This document shows positions 1-8,851 of a stretch of 64,000 bases of DNA, piece by piece. Below the pieces are notes generated by a model that was given only the letters and a program-made list of their open reading frames with translations, ran no database searches and was not told the origin of the DNA. How positions within the stretch are numbered: position 1 is the first letter of the stretch; every line of letters starts with the position of its first letter. Source of the DNA: Candidatus Allofournierella merdigallinarum (GTDB lineage Bacteria > Bacillota > Clostridia > Oscillospirales > Ruminococcaceae); the NCBI GenBank assembly GCA_019117205.1, contig DXAC01000015.1, positions 1 to 64,000 on the forward strand, read 5' to 3'. The translations under genes were made by a program, and so were the position numbers.

Positions 1-29
1 TTCAATCAGCGCAACCAGCGACCACGTTC

Positions 30-75
30 AAGTAGAGTGGAAAATCTGAACACTCTTGATTTTGCCACTCTACTT
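30..75. repeat. long imperfect inverted repeat
   Basis: Arms of 17 and 18 bases (30-46 and 58-75, one extra G at 64) flank an 11-base spacer. The outer 11 bases of each arm (AAGTAGAGTGG and its complement) match perfectly. It lies just beyond the 3' end of the MarR gene in AT-richer sequence. There is no T-run on either side, so an intrinsic terminator is not well supported. A mobile-element remnant or dispersed palindrome is possible. Confidence 0.55.
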
Positions 76-98
76 ACTTTCAAATCTAACATTTCTTT

Positions 99-614
99 TT
101 AATCTTGTTTGTACCCCTTGTACACCGATGCTTGAGTTGTTTGAGCACTTGTCTCATCGTATCCACTCCTTTCAGACATTGCCGCACTTGCGAGATTTTG
201 CAACAGGCGATCTTGCATCGCCTCCAACCGGCACAGTTCCTCCTCGGTAAATCCACGGTAGGCCTGCTCACAGCTGGCCCGGAGCGCCCGGTCCAGCGCC
301 GCGCCGGCCTGTTCGGCCTTGTCGGTGACGTACAGCCGTTTGCACCGGTTGTCCGCCTCGGTGGTCTCGGCACGCACATAGCCTCCCTGCCGCAGCCGCT
401 TGAGGATGTTGCTCAGCGCCGCCATGGAATAGCCGCACTGGCGGTGCAGCTCGGTGAGGGTGGTGCCCTGGGGCCCCTGGCGCAGGATACGCATCAGCAG
501 ATGCGCCTGCGCCGTGGACAGCCCGGTCCGCTCCACCATGTGATCGGTGAACTGTTCCATACGGATGCTGATCTGGCGGTTTTTCACCGCCAGGACCCTG
601 CGGTCCACTTTCAT
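99..614 (-). CDS. MarR-family transcriptional regulator
   Basis: A 171-residue winged-helix regulator. The recognisable MarR core spans about residues 15-150: a helical N-terminus, a central helix-turn-helix (near GTTLTELHRQCGYSMAALSN), a wing with basic residues, then the dimerisation helix. The ATG at 614 has an upstream purine-rich site (AAAGAGGCG). The gene is divergent from the LysR gene, with about 170 bases between them, which suggests local or autoregulation. The last 20 residues (rich in S, T, Q, K) extend past the usual family end. Its ligand and targets are not visible from sequence. Confidence 0.88.
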   Translation of the reverse strand: MKVDRRVLAVKNRQISIRMEQFTDHMVERTGLSTAQAHLLMRILRQGPQGTTLTELHRQCGYSMAALSNILKRLRQGGYVRAETTEADNRCKRLYVTDKAEQAGAALDRALRASCEQAYRGFTEEELCRLEAMQDRLLQNLASAAMSERSGYDETSAQTTQASVYKGYKQD

Positions 615-670
615 GCTTTTCGCCTCTTTTTCGGGATCGTTCGGATAAAAACTGTTCGCTGCCTTATCAA

Positions 671-699
671 TTTATAGCACAGTCTCCCTTGTATGTGAA
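671..699 (-). promoter_or_regulatory. predicted sigma-A promoter of the MarR gene
   Basis: On the minus strand TTCACA (694-699), 17 bases, then TATAAA (671-676). The -10 is preceded by TGTGC, an extended -10 context that recurs at other promoters in this window. It points into the MarR gene about 55 bases upstream of its ATG. Confidence 0.6.
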
Positions 700-783
700 A
701 TTCAAATGTGTTATTATCTATAAAGACCTTTTATTGCATTTACGCATATAACAAAACCGTTTGCAGCGGGGGAGGGGTTTTTG

Positions 784-1674
784 GTGAATACGACGCAACT
801 GGAATGTTTCCTCGCGGTGGCCAACTACCTGAACTTTTCCCGGGCGGCCCAGCAGCTGCACATCACCCAGCCGGCGGTGAGCCACCAGATCAACACCCTG
901 GAGGCGGAGCTGGAGGTGAAGCTGTTCCACCGCACCAGCAAGAATGTGCGGCTGACCCAGGCGGGGCATCAGTTCAGCCAGTACGCCCAGGAGATCTTAA
1001 AGCTCACCGGCCTGTCCCGGGCGCGGATGCGCCAGTGGCGGGAGGAGCTGCCCCAGCGGCTGGGCCTGGGGTGCCGCAACTTCCTGGCGCTGCGGGCGCT
1101 GCAGCGGCCGCTGGCCCGGCTGCGGCTGGAGGAGCCCCAGCTGCTGCCGGTGCTGCGGCAGGTGCCCTCGGCGGCGCTGGAGAACCTGCTGGAGGACGAG
1201 GACGTGCAGGCCATCTTCACCACCCAGAAAGAGGCGGGGCCCAAGGTGAGCCGCCGGGCCCTGGCGGACTGCCCGGTGGTGTGCGTCTGCGCCCCGGACG
1301 ACCCCCTGGCCGGGTACGGGCAGCTCAGCCTGGAGCAGCTGGGCCAGTTTGGCCAGCGGGTGGCCAGCTGCCCGCTGCCCCTCTACTCGCCCCCCTTTTC
1401 GTCGGTGCTCAGCCATGTGCTGGCGGGCCGCGAGCCGGAGCGGATGCTCTTCTGCGACAGCCTGGAGATCGCCTGCACCCTGGTGGAGTCCGGCTACGCC
1501 TTTACCGTGCTGCCGGACCTGCCGGGGGCGCGGCTGCCGGGCCTGCGCTATATCCGCCTGCCGGAGTTCGAGCCCCTGTCTTTCGGGGCGCTGTACCGCA
1601 CCGGCAGCCTGACTCCCACCCTGAAGCGGCTGTTCGCGCTGCTGGAGGAGGAGCTGGCCGCCCCCGCCCAATGA
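784..1674 (+). CDS. LysR-family transcriptional regulator
   Basis: A 296-residue LysR-type regulator. The N-terminal winged helix (about 1-60) carries the classic pattern LECFLAVANYLNFSRAA, then QPAVSHQI and LEVKLFHR. A periplasmic-binding-like effector domain follows (about 90-290). A TTG at 781 and a GTG at 784 are adjacent. The GGGGGAGGGG site at about 767-776 is better spaced for the GTG, so that start is chosen. It is divergent from the MarR gene and about 40 bases upstream of the DUF4317 gene on the same strand. The effector is unknown. Confidence 0.88.
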   Translation: MNTTQLECFLAVANYLNFSRAAQQLHITQPAVSHQINTLEAELEVKLFHRTSKNVRLTQAGHQFSQYAQEILKLTGLSRARMRQWREELPQRLGLGCRNFLALRALQRPLARLRLEEPQLLPVLRQVPSAALENLLEDEDVQAIFTTQKEAGPKVSRRALADCPVVCVCAPDDPLAGYGQLSLEQLGQFGQRVASCPLPLYSPPFSSVLSHVLAGREPERMLFCDSLEIACTLVESGYAFTVLPDLPGARLPGLRYIRLPEFEPLSFGALYRTGSLTPTLKRLFALLEEELAAPAQ

Positions 1675-1716
1675 CCCCGGGCCCCGCGCCCTTATCACAG
1701 AAAGGAACAAAACGAG

Positions 1717-2862
1717 ATGAACGAAAAAGAGATCGCCGAAGTGCGCCGCCGCTTTCGCCAGGGCAAGAGCAACATCCGCCATGTGGTGGGCTGCTATGTG
1801 AACGACCAGCGCCAGATCGTGGCCCGGTTCGACCAGGCGCTGGACATCACCGGCCAGGAGGAGGCGGACAAGTTCCTGGCCATCCTGCGGCGCACCCTGT
1901 CGGGCACGCTGGGCAAAAACCTGATCGACATAAGCTTTTCCACCGCCCAGGTGGCGGGCAGGGCCGGGGACGAGCACGCCCTGCTCATGGCCCTGCGGGA
2001 CTCGAAATTGCAGGACGAGGCCGCCCGGGAGGAGTTTTTCGCCCGGGCCATGGAGGCCATCGACCTGGAGGGCAACTACCTGATCCTGCTCACCTGCGAC
2101 AGCTACGACGTGCCCGGCTACGGCCGGGACGGCCAGCGGCTGGAGGACGGCTCCACCGACGTGTATACCTCGGTGCTGTGCAGCGTCTGCCCGGTGAAGG
2201 CCACCAGGCCCGCCCTGAGCTACTTTGTCTTTGAGAACGCCTTCCGCAGCCGGGAGGTGGACTGGCTGGTGGCCGCCCCTGAGCTGGGCTTCCTCTTCCC
2301 CGCTTTCAACGACCGGTGCGCCGACCTCTACGCCGCGCTCTACTACACCAAAGACACCGCCCACAGCCACAGCGCTTTCACCGACCGGATCTTCGCCGCC
2401 CCGCTGCCCATGCCGGCGGCGGCCCAGAAAGAGACCTTTGACGCCATCCTCACCGAGAGCCTGGGCGAGGCGTGCAGCTGCCAGGTGGTGCAGTCGGTGC
2501 AGGAGCAGCTGTGCGGCCTGATCGCCGCCCACAAGGAGAGCGGCGAGGCCGAGCCCCTGGCCCTGGGCCGGGGGGAGATGAGCCGGATGCTGGAGGAGTG
2601 CGGCGTGGACGAGGCCCGGGTGGAGGATTTCGGCCGGCGCTTTGACGAGGACTTCGGCGCCGGCGCGGCCCTGCCCCCCAAGAACCTGGTGGACACAAAA
2701 CACCTGGAGCTGCGGTGCCCCGACGTGACCATCCAGGTGAACCCCGAGCGGGGGGACCTTGTGGAAACGCGGGTCATCGACGGGGTGCGCTACATCCTGA
2801 TCCGCGCCGAGGAGGGCGTGCAGGTGAATGGGGTGGAGGTACACATCGCCCGGGACGAATGA
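1717..2862 (+). CDS. DUF4317 family protein
   Basis: A 381-residue soluble protein resembling the DUF4317 family common in Clostridia (N-terminus MNEKEIAEVRRRFRQGKSN). No signal peptide or membrane segment is visible. The family has no established function, and none is proposed here. The start has an AAAGGAA site. It follows the LysR gene closely with no obvious terminator between, so co-transcription is possible. A strong hairpin terminator lies directly after it. Confidence 0.8.
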   Translation: MNEKEIAEVRRRFRQGKSNIRHVVGCYVNDQRQIVARFDQALDITGQEEADKFLAILRRTLSGTLGKNLIDISFSTAQVAGRAGDEHALLMALRDSKLQDEAAREEFFARAMEAIDLEGNYLILLTCDSYDVPGYGRDGQRLEDGSTDVYTSVLCSVCPVKATRPALSYFVFENAFRSREVDWLVAAPELGFLFPAFNDRCADLYAALYYTKDTAHSHSAFTDRIFAAPLPMPAAAQKETFDAILTESLGEACSCQVVQSVQEQLCGLIAAHKESGEAEPLALGRGEMSRMLEECGVDEARVEDFGRRFDEDFGAGAALPPKNLVDTKHLELRCPDVTIQVNPERGDLVETRVIDGVRYILIRAEEGVQVNGVEVHIARDE

Positions 2863-2875
2863 GCCCTCCGCCCAT

Positions 2876-2926
2876 AAAAAACATCCCCCGGCCAGCGACG
2901 CTGGCCGGGGGATGTTTTTGTGTTTT
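2876..2926. terminator. bidirectional rho-independent terminator
   Basis: A perfect 16-bp stem (2882-2897 with 2899-2914, one-base loop) is flanked by an A-run on the left and a T-rich run on the right. It can therefore end transcription from both the DUF4317 gene and the convergent polysaccharide operon. Confidence 0.92.
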
Positions 2927-2941
2927 TGGGGTGCGAAGCGC

Positions 2942-4825
2942 TTATATCTGCACCTGGAACGTGCGCGCCCACTTGCCTGCGCAGAGCACCCGCCACCCTT
3001 TCAGGTCGCCGCAGCGCCTGGCCGCCGGGCTGTGATACCACTCCATGAACGCCTCGGGGTCCACCACCGGCGCAAGGGCCTGGGCGGCCTGCATCATAAA
3101 GGGCTCCAGCTCCTCGTGATGCTCGGCGAACCAGCTGTATTCCGGGGTGACAAAGCCCATCTTGTCGTACCGGTTCACGATCTTCTCCGGCAGGATGCCC
3201 TCCAGCGCCTTTCGCATGATCCACTTGGTCTTGCCCTGGCGGATCTTGTAGGAAAAGGGCATCTCCATCAGCGCCGCAGCCAGGTCCGCGTCCAGGAACG
3301 GCACGCGGGCCTCCACGGAAAAGGCCATGGAGTTGCGGTCCTCGTAATGGAGAAGTTCGCTCATGCCGATCTCCATGTAGGCGCAGCTGTATTCCCGGGG
3401 GTCCCGCTTGGCGTACCGGCGCTTCAGCGCGCCCAGCTCGCTCCAGGACTTCTCCGAGATCCGCAGCCAGTCCTGGTCCCCTTTTCTTGTGTGGTAGGCG
3501 CGGAACAGCCGCTCCTGGGCCCACAGCGGCATAAGCGCCTCCACCAGGGCGACGGCCAGAAAGTGCAGCTGGCTGCGCCGCTCTGTTTGCGAGCGCAGAT
3601 GGAAGTAAGCGCCCATCTCCCGGGCGAGGGCGCACCAGCGGCCCCGGCGGAAGAGCCAGGCGAACAGCATCTTGTAAAAGTCGGTGTAGCCGGCCAGCTG
3701 CTCATCGGCGCCCTGGCCGTCCAGCATGACCTTGAGGCCCAGCTCCTTTGCCCGGCGGTAGACCGACCACTGGGCAAAGATGGAGGTGGAGCCAAAGGGC
3801 TCGTCCATATGCCACACCATCCGCTCCAGCGCGGGCAGCAGCTGGTCCATACGGGGGAAGACCTTGTCCACCTTGATGTCGTCGCAGCAGCCCACCACCG
3901 CGTCGATGTATTCCTGCTCGTCATAGCGGGGGTCATCGAAGCAGGAGGAGATGGTGCGCTGGCGCACCGGCCCGCCCTTTTCCCGCAGCTGCCGGTTGAC
4001 CTCGCAGACGATGGCCGAGCTGTCCAGCCCGCCGGAGAGGCAGGAGCCCACCTCCACGTCCGCCCGCAGGTGGCGGTCGACGGCCTTTTCAAACAGCCCG
4101 GCGAACCGGTGGGCCGCCTCTTCCGGCTCCATGGGCTTTTCCGGGGCGCTGAGCATATCGAACCAGCGCTCCACCCTGATCTGCCCGGTGTTCACCTGGC
4201 AGGTGAGACAGTGGCCGCCCCGCAGCTGGAAGATATCCTGGAACATGGTCTGTTCGGAATAGTCCCTGTACCCCACCGCCAGAAAGACCTCCAGCACCGT
4301 GCGGTTGGCCCGGGGCTTTTCGTGGGAGAGGGTGAGCAGCTGCTTGATCTCGGAGCCAAAGGCGAACAGCTCCGGTGTTTGGGTGTAGTAAAAGGGCTTG
4401 ATGCCGAACCGGTCGCGGGAGCAGAACAGCACCTGCTCCCGGCGGTCGTAGAGGGCAAACGCCCACATGCCGTTCATCTTCTGCTGGCAGGCGGGGCCCC
4501 AGCAGTCGTAGGCGGCGGGGATCACCTCGCTGTCGGTCCTGGTGCGGAAGCTGTATCCCTTTTCCTCCAGTTCCCGGCGCAGCTCCCGGTAGTTGTAGAT
4601 CTCGCCGTTGAACACCAGCACATACCGCTGGCCGTAGAGCATGGGCTGGTCGCCGTGGGCGGTGAGGTCCAGGACCGCCAGCCGGCGATGCCCCAGCCGC
4701 AGCCTGCCGTCGGCCCACTGGCCGTCGCCGTCCGGCCCCCGGTGGCGGATGCACTCCAGCATCCGGTCCATCGTCTGCTGCGCCGGCGGCGCCATCTTGC
4801 CCACAAGGCCCGCGATCCCGCACAT
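2942..4825 (-). CDS. asnB: glutamine-dependent asparagine synthetase-like amidotransferase (copy 1)
   Basis: A 627-residue class II amidotransferase of the AsnB family. Cys2 is the predicted glutaminase nucleophile (MCGIAGLVG), with RHRGPDG, FNGEIYNY and DSE motifs in the N-terminal domain. SGGLDSS at 264-270 is the ATP pyrophosphatase loop of the synthetase domain. The start has a strong AGGAAAGGAGGG site. It is the last gene of the minus-strand polysaccharide operon and follows a second AsnB paralogue by 36 bases. Family members in O-antigen loci (WbpS type) are thought to amidate uronic acid carboxylates. Given the context, that is as likely as housekeeping asparagine synthesis, but the sequence does not decide it. 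Confidence 0.88.
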   Translation of the reverse strand: MCGIAGLVGKMAPPAQQTMDRMLECIRHRGPDGDGQWADGRLRLGHRRLAVLDLTAHGDQPMLYGQRYVLVFNGEIYNYRELRRELEEKGYSFRTRTDSEVIPAAYDCWGPACQQKMNGMWAFALYDRREQVLFCSRDRFGIKPFYYTQTPELFAFGSEIKQLLTLSHEKPRANRTVLEVFLAVGYRDYSEQTMFQDIFQLRGGHCLTCQVNTGQIRVERWFDMLSAPEKPMEPEEAAHRFAGLFEKAVDRHLRADVEVGSCLSGGLDSSAIVCEVNRQLREKGGPVRQRTISSCFDDPRYDEQEYIDAVVGCCDDIKVDKVFPRMDQLLPALERMVWHMDEPFGSTSIFAQWSVYRRAKELGLKVMLDGQGADEQLAGYTDFYKMLFAWLFRRGRWCALAREMGAYFHLRSQTERRSQLHFLAVALVEALMPLWAQERLFRAYHTRKGDQDWLRISEKSWSELGALKRRYAKRDPREYSCAYMEIGMSELLHYEDRNSMAFSVEARVPFLDADLAAALMEMPFSYKIRQGKTKWIMRKALEGILPEKIVNRYDKMGFVTPEYSWFAEHHEELEPFMMQAAQALAPVVDPEAFMEWYHSPAARRCGDLKGWRVLCAGKWARTFQVQI

Positions 4826-4861
4826 ACAGCTTCCCTCCTTTCCTGTGGATCAAAAGCCGGC

Positions 4862-6766
4862 TCACGCCAGCAGCTTTTTGTATTCGGCGGCTTTGTCCTG
4901 GAACTGCTGCTGCCAGAGCTCCAGGCAGAAGAAGCCCCAGAGGTTCCGGGCGAACGCGCCCTCGCCGGCGATCTTCGTGAGCACCTTTTCGTTGTCCACA
5001 AAGTCACGCTGCCGCGCCCGGGTGGTGGACAGGGTGTCCAGGATGAACTCTTTCGCCTCCCCTTTCGACCAGACGGCAAAGGGCGTGGGGAAGCCCATCT
5101 TGTCCTTGCGGTCCATGATGCTCTGAGGCACATACTTGCTCATGGCCGAGCGCAGGATGTATTTCATGTTCCCGTCCTTGAACTTGATGCTGGCGGGGAT
5201 GGTCGCCACGAACTCCACCAGCTCCCTGTCCAAAAACGGCACGCGGGACTCGATGCCGTGGGCCATGCTCATGCGGTCCTCCACATGGAGCAGCGCCGGC
5301 AGCAGGGTCTTGAAGTCGAAATGGGTCATGCGGTCCAGGTAGGAGCGCTTGTCCACATTTTCCGCCACGAAGAGCTTTTCGTAGGCCACGTAGGGGTCGT
5401 AGGCGGGCAGGTTCTCCCGGCGGACGCAGTCCTCCATGGCGGGCGCGCGGTTGATCAGCTGGAAATACCGCTTGCTGGGCTCGTCGAACAGGCCCTTGCT
5501 CCAGAAGCTCTTCAGCATGGGCTTGTAGTTCCGCAGGCTGGACAGGTTGGGGATGATGGACTCGTAGGTCACCACGTAGGCGCCGGTCTGGGCGGTGCCG
5601 TCGATGGCGCCCTTGATGCACTCCTCGAAATAGGCCACCAGATAGCGGGTGTAGCCGCCGAAGATCTCGTCGCCGCCCTGGCCGCCCAGCACCACCTTGC
5701 GGTGCTGCGAGGCCAGCTGGGACACCATGTACTGGGAGAAAGACCCCGGCCCGGCGATGGGCGTGTCCAGGTGGTAGATCACCCTGGCGATGTTATCGAT
5801 GAAGTCCTGGGCGGTGATGTCCCGCTCGAACAGCTCAAAGTTCTTTGCGCGGGCGACCTCCCGGGCGTACTGGCTCTCGTCGTACTCCGGCCCGATGCTG
5901 AACTTCCCGGTGAAGCCCTGGAACTCGCTGCCCACCAGGTCGCGGGCGATGGCGGAGGTGATGGAGGAGTCCACACCGCCGCTGACATAGCCGCCCACCG
6001 GCACGTCGCTTCGCACGTGGTACCGCAGCGAGCGCTGGAACTGGGCCTCCAGCTCGTCGTGGAAATACTGCTCGGTGTGGTACAGGTCCGGCCGGTAGTA
6101 CACCTGCCAGTAGCGGCGGCGGTCCACCGTGCCGTCCTGCGTGATGGTCATGCTGTGGGCCGGCATCAGCTCGCGGACTCCCTTGAAAAGGGTCTTGCCC
6201 TCCATGCAGAACTGAAAGACCAGGTAGTCCTGAAAGCCCTCCGGGTCGGTCTCCACGGTGGGCAGCAGCGGCAGCAGCGCTTTCATCTCGGAGGCAAAGC
6301 AGAACGTGTCGTCCACGATGGCGTAGTAGAACGGCTTGATGCCGAAGTGGTCGCGGGCGCAGAAGAGGCGGCGCTGCCGCTCGTCCCACAGGGCAAAGGC
6401 GAACATGCCGGAGAAGTGCTCCACGCAGGCCTCGCCCCACTTTTCCCAGGCGCGCAGGATGATCTCGGTGTCGCTGCTGGTCCTGTACTCGCCGCCCAGC
6501 TGCTCGCGCAGTTCGATGTAGTTGTAGATCTCGCCGTTGAAGCAGACCCAGTTGCCGTGGCCGTCGGTCATGGGCTGCTGGCCGCCGGCGATGTCGATGA
6601 TGCTCAGGCGCCGGTGGGCAAGGCCCACGCTTTCGTCCTGCCGCATCCACACGCCCTGCCCGTCCGGCCCGCGGTGGGCCTGCAGGTCGTTCATCACGTT
6701 CAGTTTTTTCTCAAGGCCGCTGATCCTGCCGCCTTTCAGGCTGATGAGCCCGGCTATGGAACACAT
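4862..6766 (-). CDS. asnB: glutamine-dependent asparagine synthetase-like amidotransferase (copy 2)
   Basis: A 634-residue AsnB-family protein with Cys2 (MCSIAGLIS), HRGPDG, FNGEIYNY and the synthetase loop SGGVDSS at 262-268. It differs throughout from the downstream copy, so the pair is an old duplication or two independent acquisitions. A canonical AAGGAGG site precedes the ATG. It sits directly downstream of the UDP-sugar 2-epimerase gene (26 bases). That position, and having two copies, suggests modification of a sugar acid rather than amino acid supply. This is inference. Confidence 0.88.
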   Translation of the reverse strand: MCSIAGLISLKGGRISGLEKKLNVMNDLQAHRGPDGQGVWMRQDESVGLAHRRLSIIDIAGGQQPMTDGHGNWVCFNGEIYNYIELREQLGGEYRTSSDTEIILRAWEKWGEACVEHFSGMFAFALWDERQRRLFCARDHFGIKPFYYAIVDDTFCFASEMKALLPLLPTVETDPEGFQDYLVFQFCMEGKTLFKGVRELMPAHSMTITQDGTVDRRRYWQVYYRPDLYHTEQYFHDELEAQFQRSLRYHVRSDVPVGGYVSGGVDSSITSAIARDLVGSEFQGFTGKFSIGPEYDESQYAREVARAKNFELFERDITAQDFIDNIARVIYHLDTPIAGPGSFSQYMVSQLASQHRKVVLGGQGGDEIFGGYTRYLVAYFEECIKGAIDGTAQTGAYVVTYESIIPNLSSLRNYKPMLKSFWSKGLFDEPSKRYFQLINRAPAMEDCVRRENLPAYDPYVAYEKLFVAENVDKRSYLDRMTHFDFKTLLPALLHVEDRMSMAHGIESRVPFLDRELVEFVATIPASIKFKDGNMKYILRSAMSKYVPQSIMDRKDKMGFPTPFAVWSKGEAKEFILDTLSTTRARQRDFVDNEKVLTKIAGEGAFARNLWGFFCLELWQQQFQDKAAEYKKLLA

Positions 6767-6792
6767 ACTTTTCCTCCTTGCTCCCTTGTGGT

Positions 6793-7887
6793 TCAGGCAT
6801 CCAGCGCCCCGGTGAGTTTTTCGGTGATCTGCCGCGCCGCGTCGCCGTTGCCGTAGGGCTTACCATAGGCGCTCTCGTCCACCGCCGTGTGCAGCACCTT
6901 GTCCAGGATGTCCTCCCGCGTGGGCTTGCACAGGATGTTGTGGTTGCCGGCCAGAGTCTCCACCCACTCCGTCTGGTCCCGCACGGTGACGCACGGGGTG
7001 TGCAGGATATAGGCCTCTTTCTGGAGCCCGCCCGAGTCGGTGACTACTTTCACCGCGTTCTTGGTGTAGAAGAGCATATCAATGTAGCCCACCGGCTCGA
7101 TGATCACGGTGTTGGTGAACGCGTGCTGCTCGCAGGCCTGGCGCACCAGCGGGGCGGTGCGGGGATGTACCGGGAAGATCACAGGGCAGGGCAGCTCCTC
7201 GAACGCCGAGAGCACCTGATACACCTTTTCGGGGGTGTCGGTGTTCTCCGCCCGGTGGATGGTGGCGAGATACCAGCGCTGCGGCATGGCGCCCTCGCCC
7301 AGCAGCCGCCGGCTGCGGGCGAAATAGTAGTCCGGCGTCTGCTTGTCGATCTCGCGGGCGTAATGGAGCACCGCGTCGCACATCACGTCGCCCACGTTGA
7401 ACACATTGCGGGTGATGCCCTCGCGGGTGAGGTTGTCCACCGCGGTCTGGGTGGGGGCGAAGAGCACGTCGGAGAGATGGTCGGTGACCACCCGGTTCTG
7501 CTCCTCGGGCATACGCTTGTTGAAAGAGCGCAGGCCGGCCTCCACATGGGCCACGGGGATGTGTATCTTGGAAGCGGCCAGCGCCCCCGCCAGGGTGGAG
7601 TTGGTGTCGCCGTAGACCAGAATTGCGTCCGGGCTTTCTTTTTCCAGCAGCTCCTCGATGCCCACCAGCATATCCGCCGTCTGGCGGGCATGGCTGCCGG
7701 AGCCCACGCCGAGGTTATAGTCCGGCTTGGGGATGCCCAGTTCGTCGAAGAAGATATCGGACATGTTTTTGTCGTAGTGCTGGCCGGTGTGCACCAGCAC
7801 CTCCTGGTGCCGGGCGCGCAGCACCCGGGATACGGCGGCGGCCTTGACGAACTGGGGCCGCGCGCCCACAACGGTGAGGATCTTCAT
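6793..7887 (-). CDS. wbpI: UDP-N-acetylglucosamine 2-epimerase family, WbpI-like
   Basis: A 364-residue non-hydrolysing UDP-sugar 2-epimerase. The frame opens further upstream, but MKILTVVGARPQFVK at 7887 is the family N-terminus and has an AAGGAGA site. Visible motifs are HTGQHYDKNMSD, VYGDTNSTLAG, HVEAGLRS, PEEQNR, HPRT and TDSGG. It resembles WbpI, which converts UDP-GlcNAc3NAcA to UDP-ManNAc3NAcA, more than housekeeping MnaA. The other four pathway enzymes lie in the same operon beyond the lipoprotein island, which supports this role. Confidence 0.85.
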   Translation of the reverse strand: MKILTVVGARPQFVKAAAVSRVLRARHQEVLVHTGQHYDKNMSDIFFDELGIPKPDYNLGVGSGSHARQTADMLVGIEELLEKESPDAILVYGDTNSTLAGALAASKIHIPVAHVEAGLRSFNKRMPEEQNRVVTDHLSDVLFAPTQTAVDNLTREGITRNVFNVGDVMCDAVLHYAREIDKQTPDYYFARSRRLLGEGAMPQRWYLATIHRAENTDTPEKVYQVLSAFEELPCPVIFPVHPRTAPLVRQACEQHAFTNTVIIEPVGYIDMLFYTKNAVKVVTDSGGLQKEAYILHTPCVTVRDQTEWVETLAGNHNILCKPTREDILDKVLHTAVDESAYGKPYGNGDAARQITEKLTGALDA

Positions 7888-7919
7888 GGGGCGTTTCTCT
7901 CCTTGTCTGGATGTTTTCT

Positions 7920-8846
7920 TTACTGGTATACGGTGTATTGGATCAATTCCGGCAGTGTCTGCGCGCAAGCGATCCGCATCTCCACCTCCAGGGCATCGGT
8001 CTGTTCAAAGGCCTGGAAGTTGACCTGGTAGATATCCTGCTGCACAAAGCCCTCCACCTCTTCCACCGTTCCGTCGGCGCGTGTCACGGTGCAGGTAAAG
8101 GCGGCATCCTCCGGCACGGGGTCCACAAACTCCATCCGCACCCGGTAGAATGACACTTCCTGCTGGAAAGTGGTCTTTATCGTGTCGGGCGCCAGCTCCC
8201 CGGCGAACTGGACGCTGCTCATTTTTGTGCTGATGGGCAGATTGCCCAGGGTCTGCTGGGAGAAGTTGCTTCCAAGGTCCAAATCGAAATAGTTCCGTAT
8301 GTCTCAGTATACGGTGATGACCTGGACCTGCTCGAAAAATCGATCCATCTGGTAATAGACGTCTTCGGCGGCTTCTCTCACCTTGAAGCTTTCGGCGTTT
8401 TCGCTTTCGCAGAGCGTTTCGATATCGGCCGCATAGTAGTTGCCGTAGGTGGGGTCAAACACATAGTTTCCATCCTGCGTTTCCACCTCCACCACAGAAT
8501 GGCCTGTTATTGTTTCTCCCCAATATAATGAGGCGATATCATATACAGCCGCATTATATTAATGATGTCTGGACAACTCCTTTACCATTAGGTAGGCGTA
8601 CATTCCACAATGGCCCTCTCCATATTCTAATATTTCCGCCTCACAGGGATTTCTGCCCTCCACCTGAGGGCCCGCTCCATAGTCGATTAGGCCATTAACA
8701 TATTGACAGATTTCTACTGCTTGCTAGACGGTTGGGATGATCGTTTTACCGGTCTCCTTTTTAGAATGCACACCATGACAGGCAGTAACCAGCAGCACGG
8801 TTGGCAGAAGCGCACCAAGGATTAACAAACGTTTACAAATGCTCAT
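7920..8846 (-). pseudogene. transglutaminase-like lipoprotein gene with three in-frame stops
   Basis: One reading frame runs 308 codons from ATG at 8846 to a stop at 7920-7922. It is interrupted by TAG at 8724-8726 (codon 41), TAA at 8559-8561 (codon 96) and TGA at 8304-8306 (codon 181), with no frameshift. The start encodes a lipoprotein signal ending LLVTAC (Cys23). GHCGMYAYL supplies the predicted Cys nucleophile, and GHSVVEVETQDGNYVFDPTYG the His and Asp of a transglutaminase-like triad. The C-terminal 127 codons are open but unrecognised. All three stops could arise by single C-to-T changes from CAG, CAA and CGA. It follows the propeller lipoprotein gene by five bases and shares its AT-rich composition. 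Confidence 0.75.
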
Positions 8847-8851
8847 TTCCA

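Noticed and set aside
715..760. Promoter for the LysR gene
   Set aside because: Several AT-rich -10-like strings exist (for example TATAAC near 748), but none has a convincing -35 at a proper distance.
997..2844. Open frame of 615 codons antisense to LysR and DUF4317
   Set aside because: No homology-like motifs and it covers two genes on the other strand; a composition artefact.
2828..6856. Open frame of 1342 codons on the plus strand
   Set aside because: It lies antisense to two well-supported AsnB genes, has low-complexity His/Val/Leu-rich translation and no domain. It is a shadow of GC-rich codon bias.
7920..8282. Separate small gene of 120 codons starting TTG at 8282
   Set aside because: No ribosome site, and the frame continues upstream without a break other than one TGA into the transglutaminase-like frame; it is better read as part of that pseudogene.
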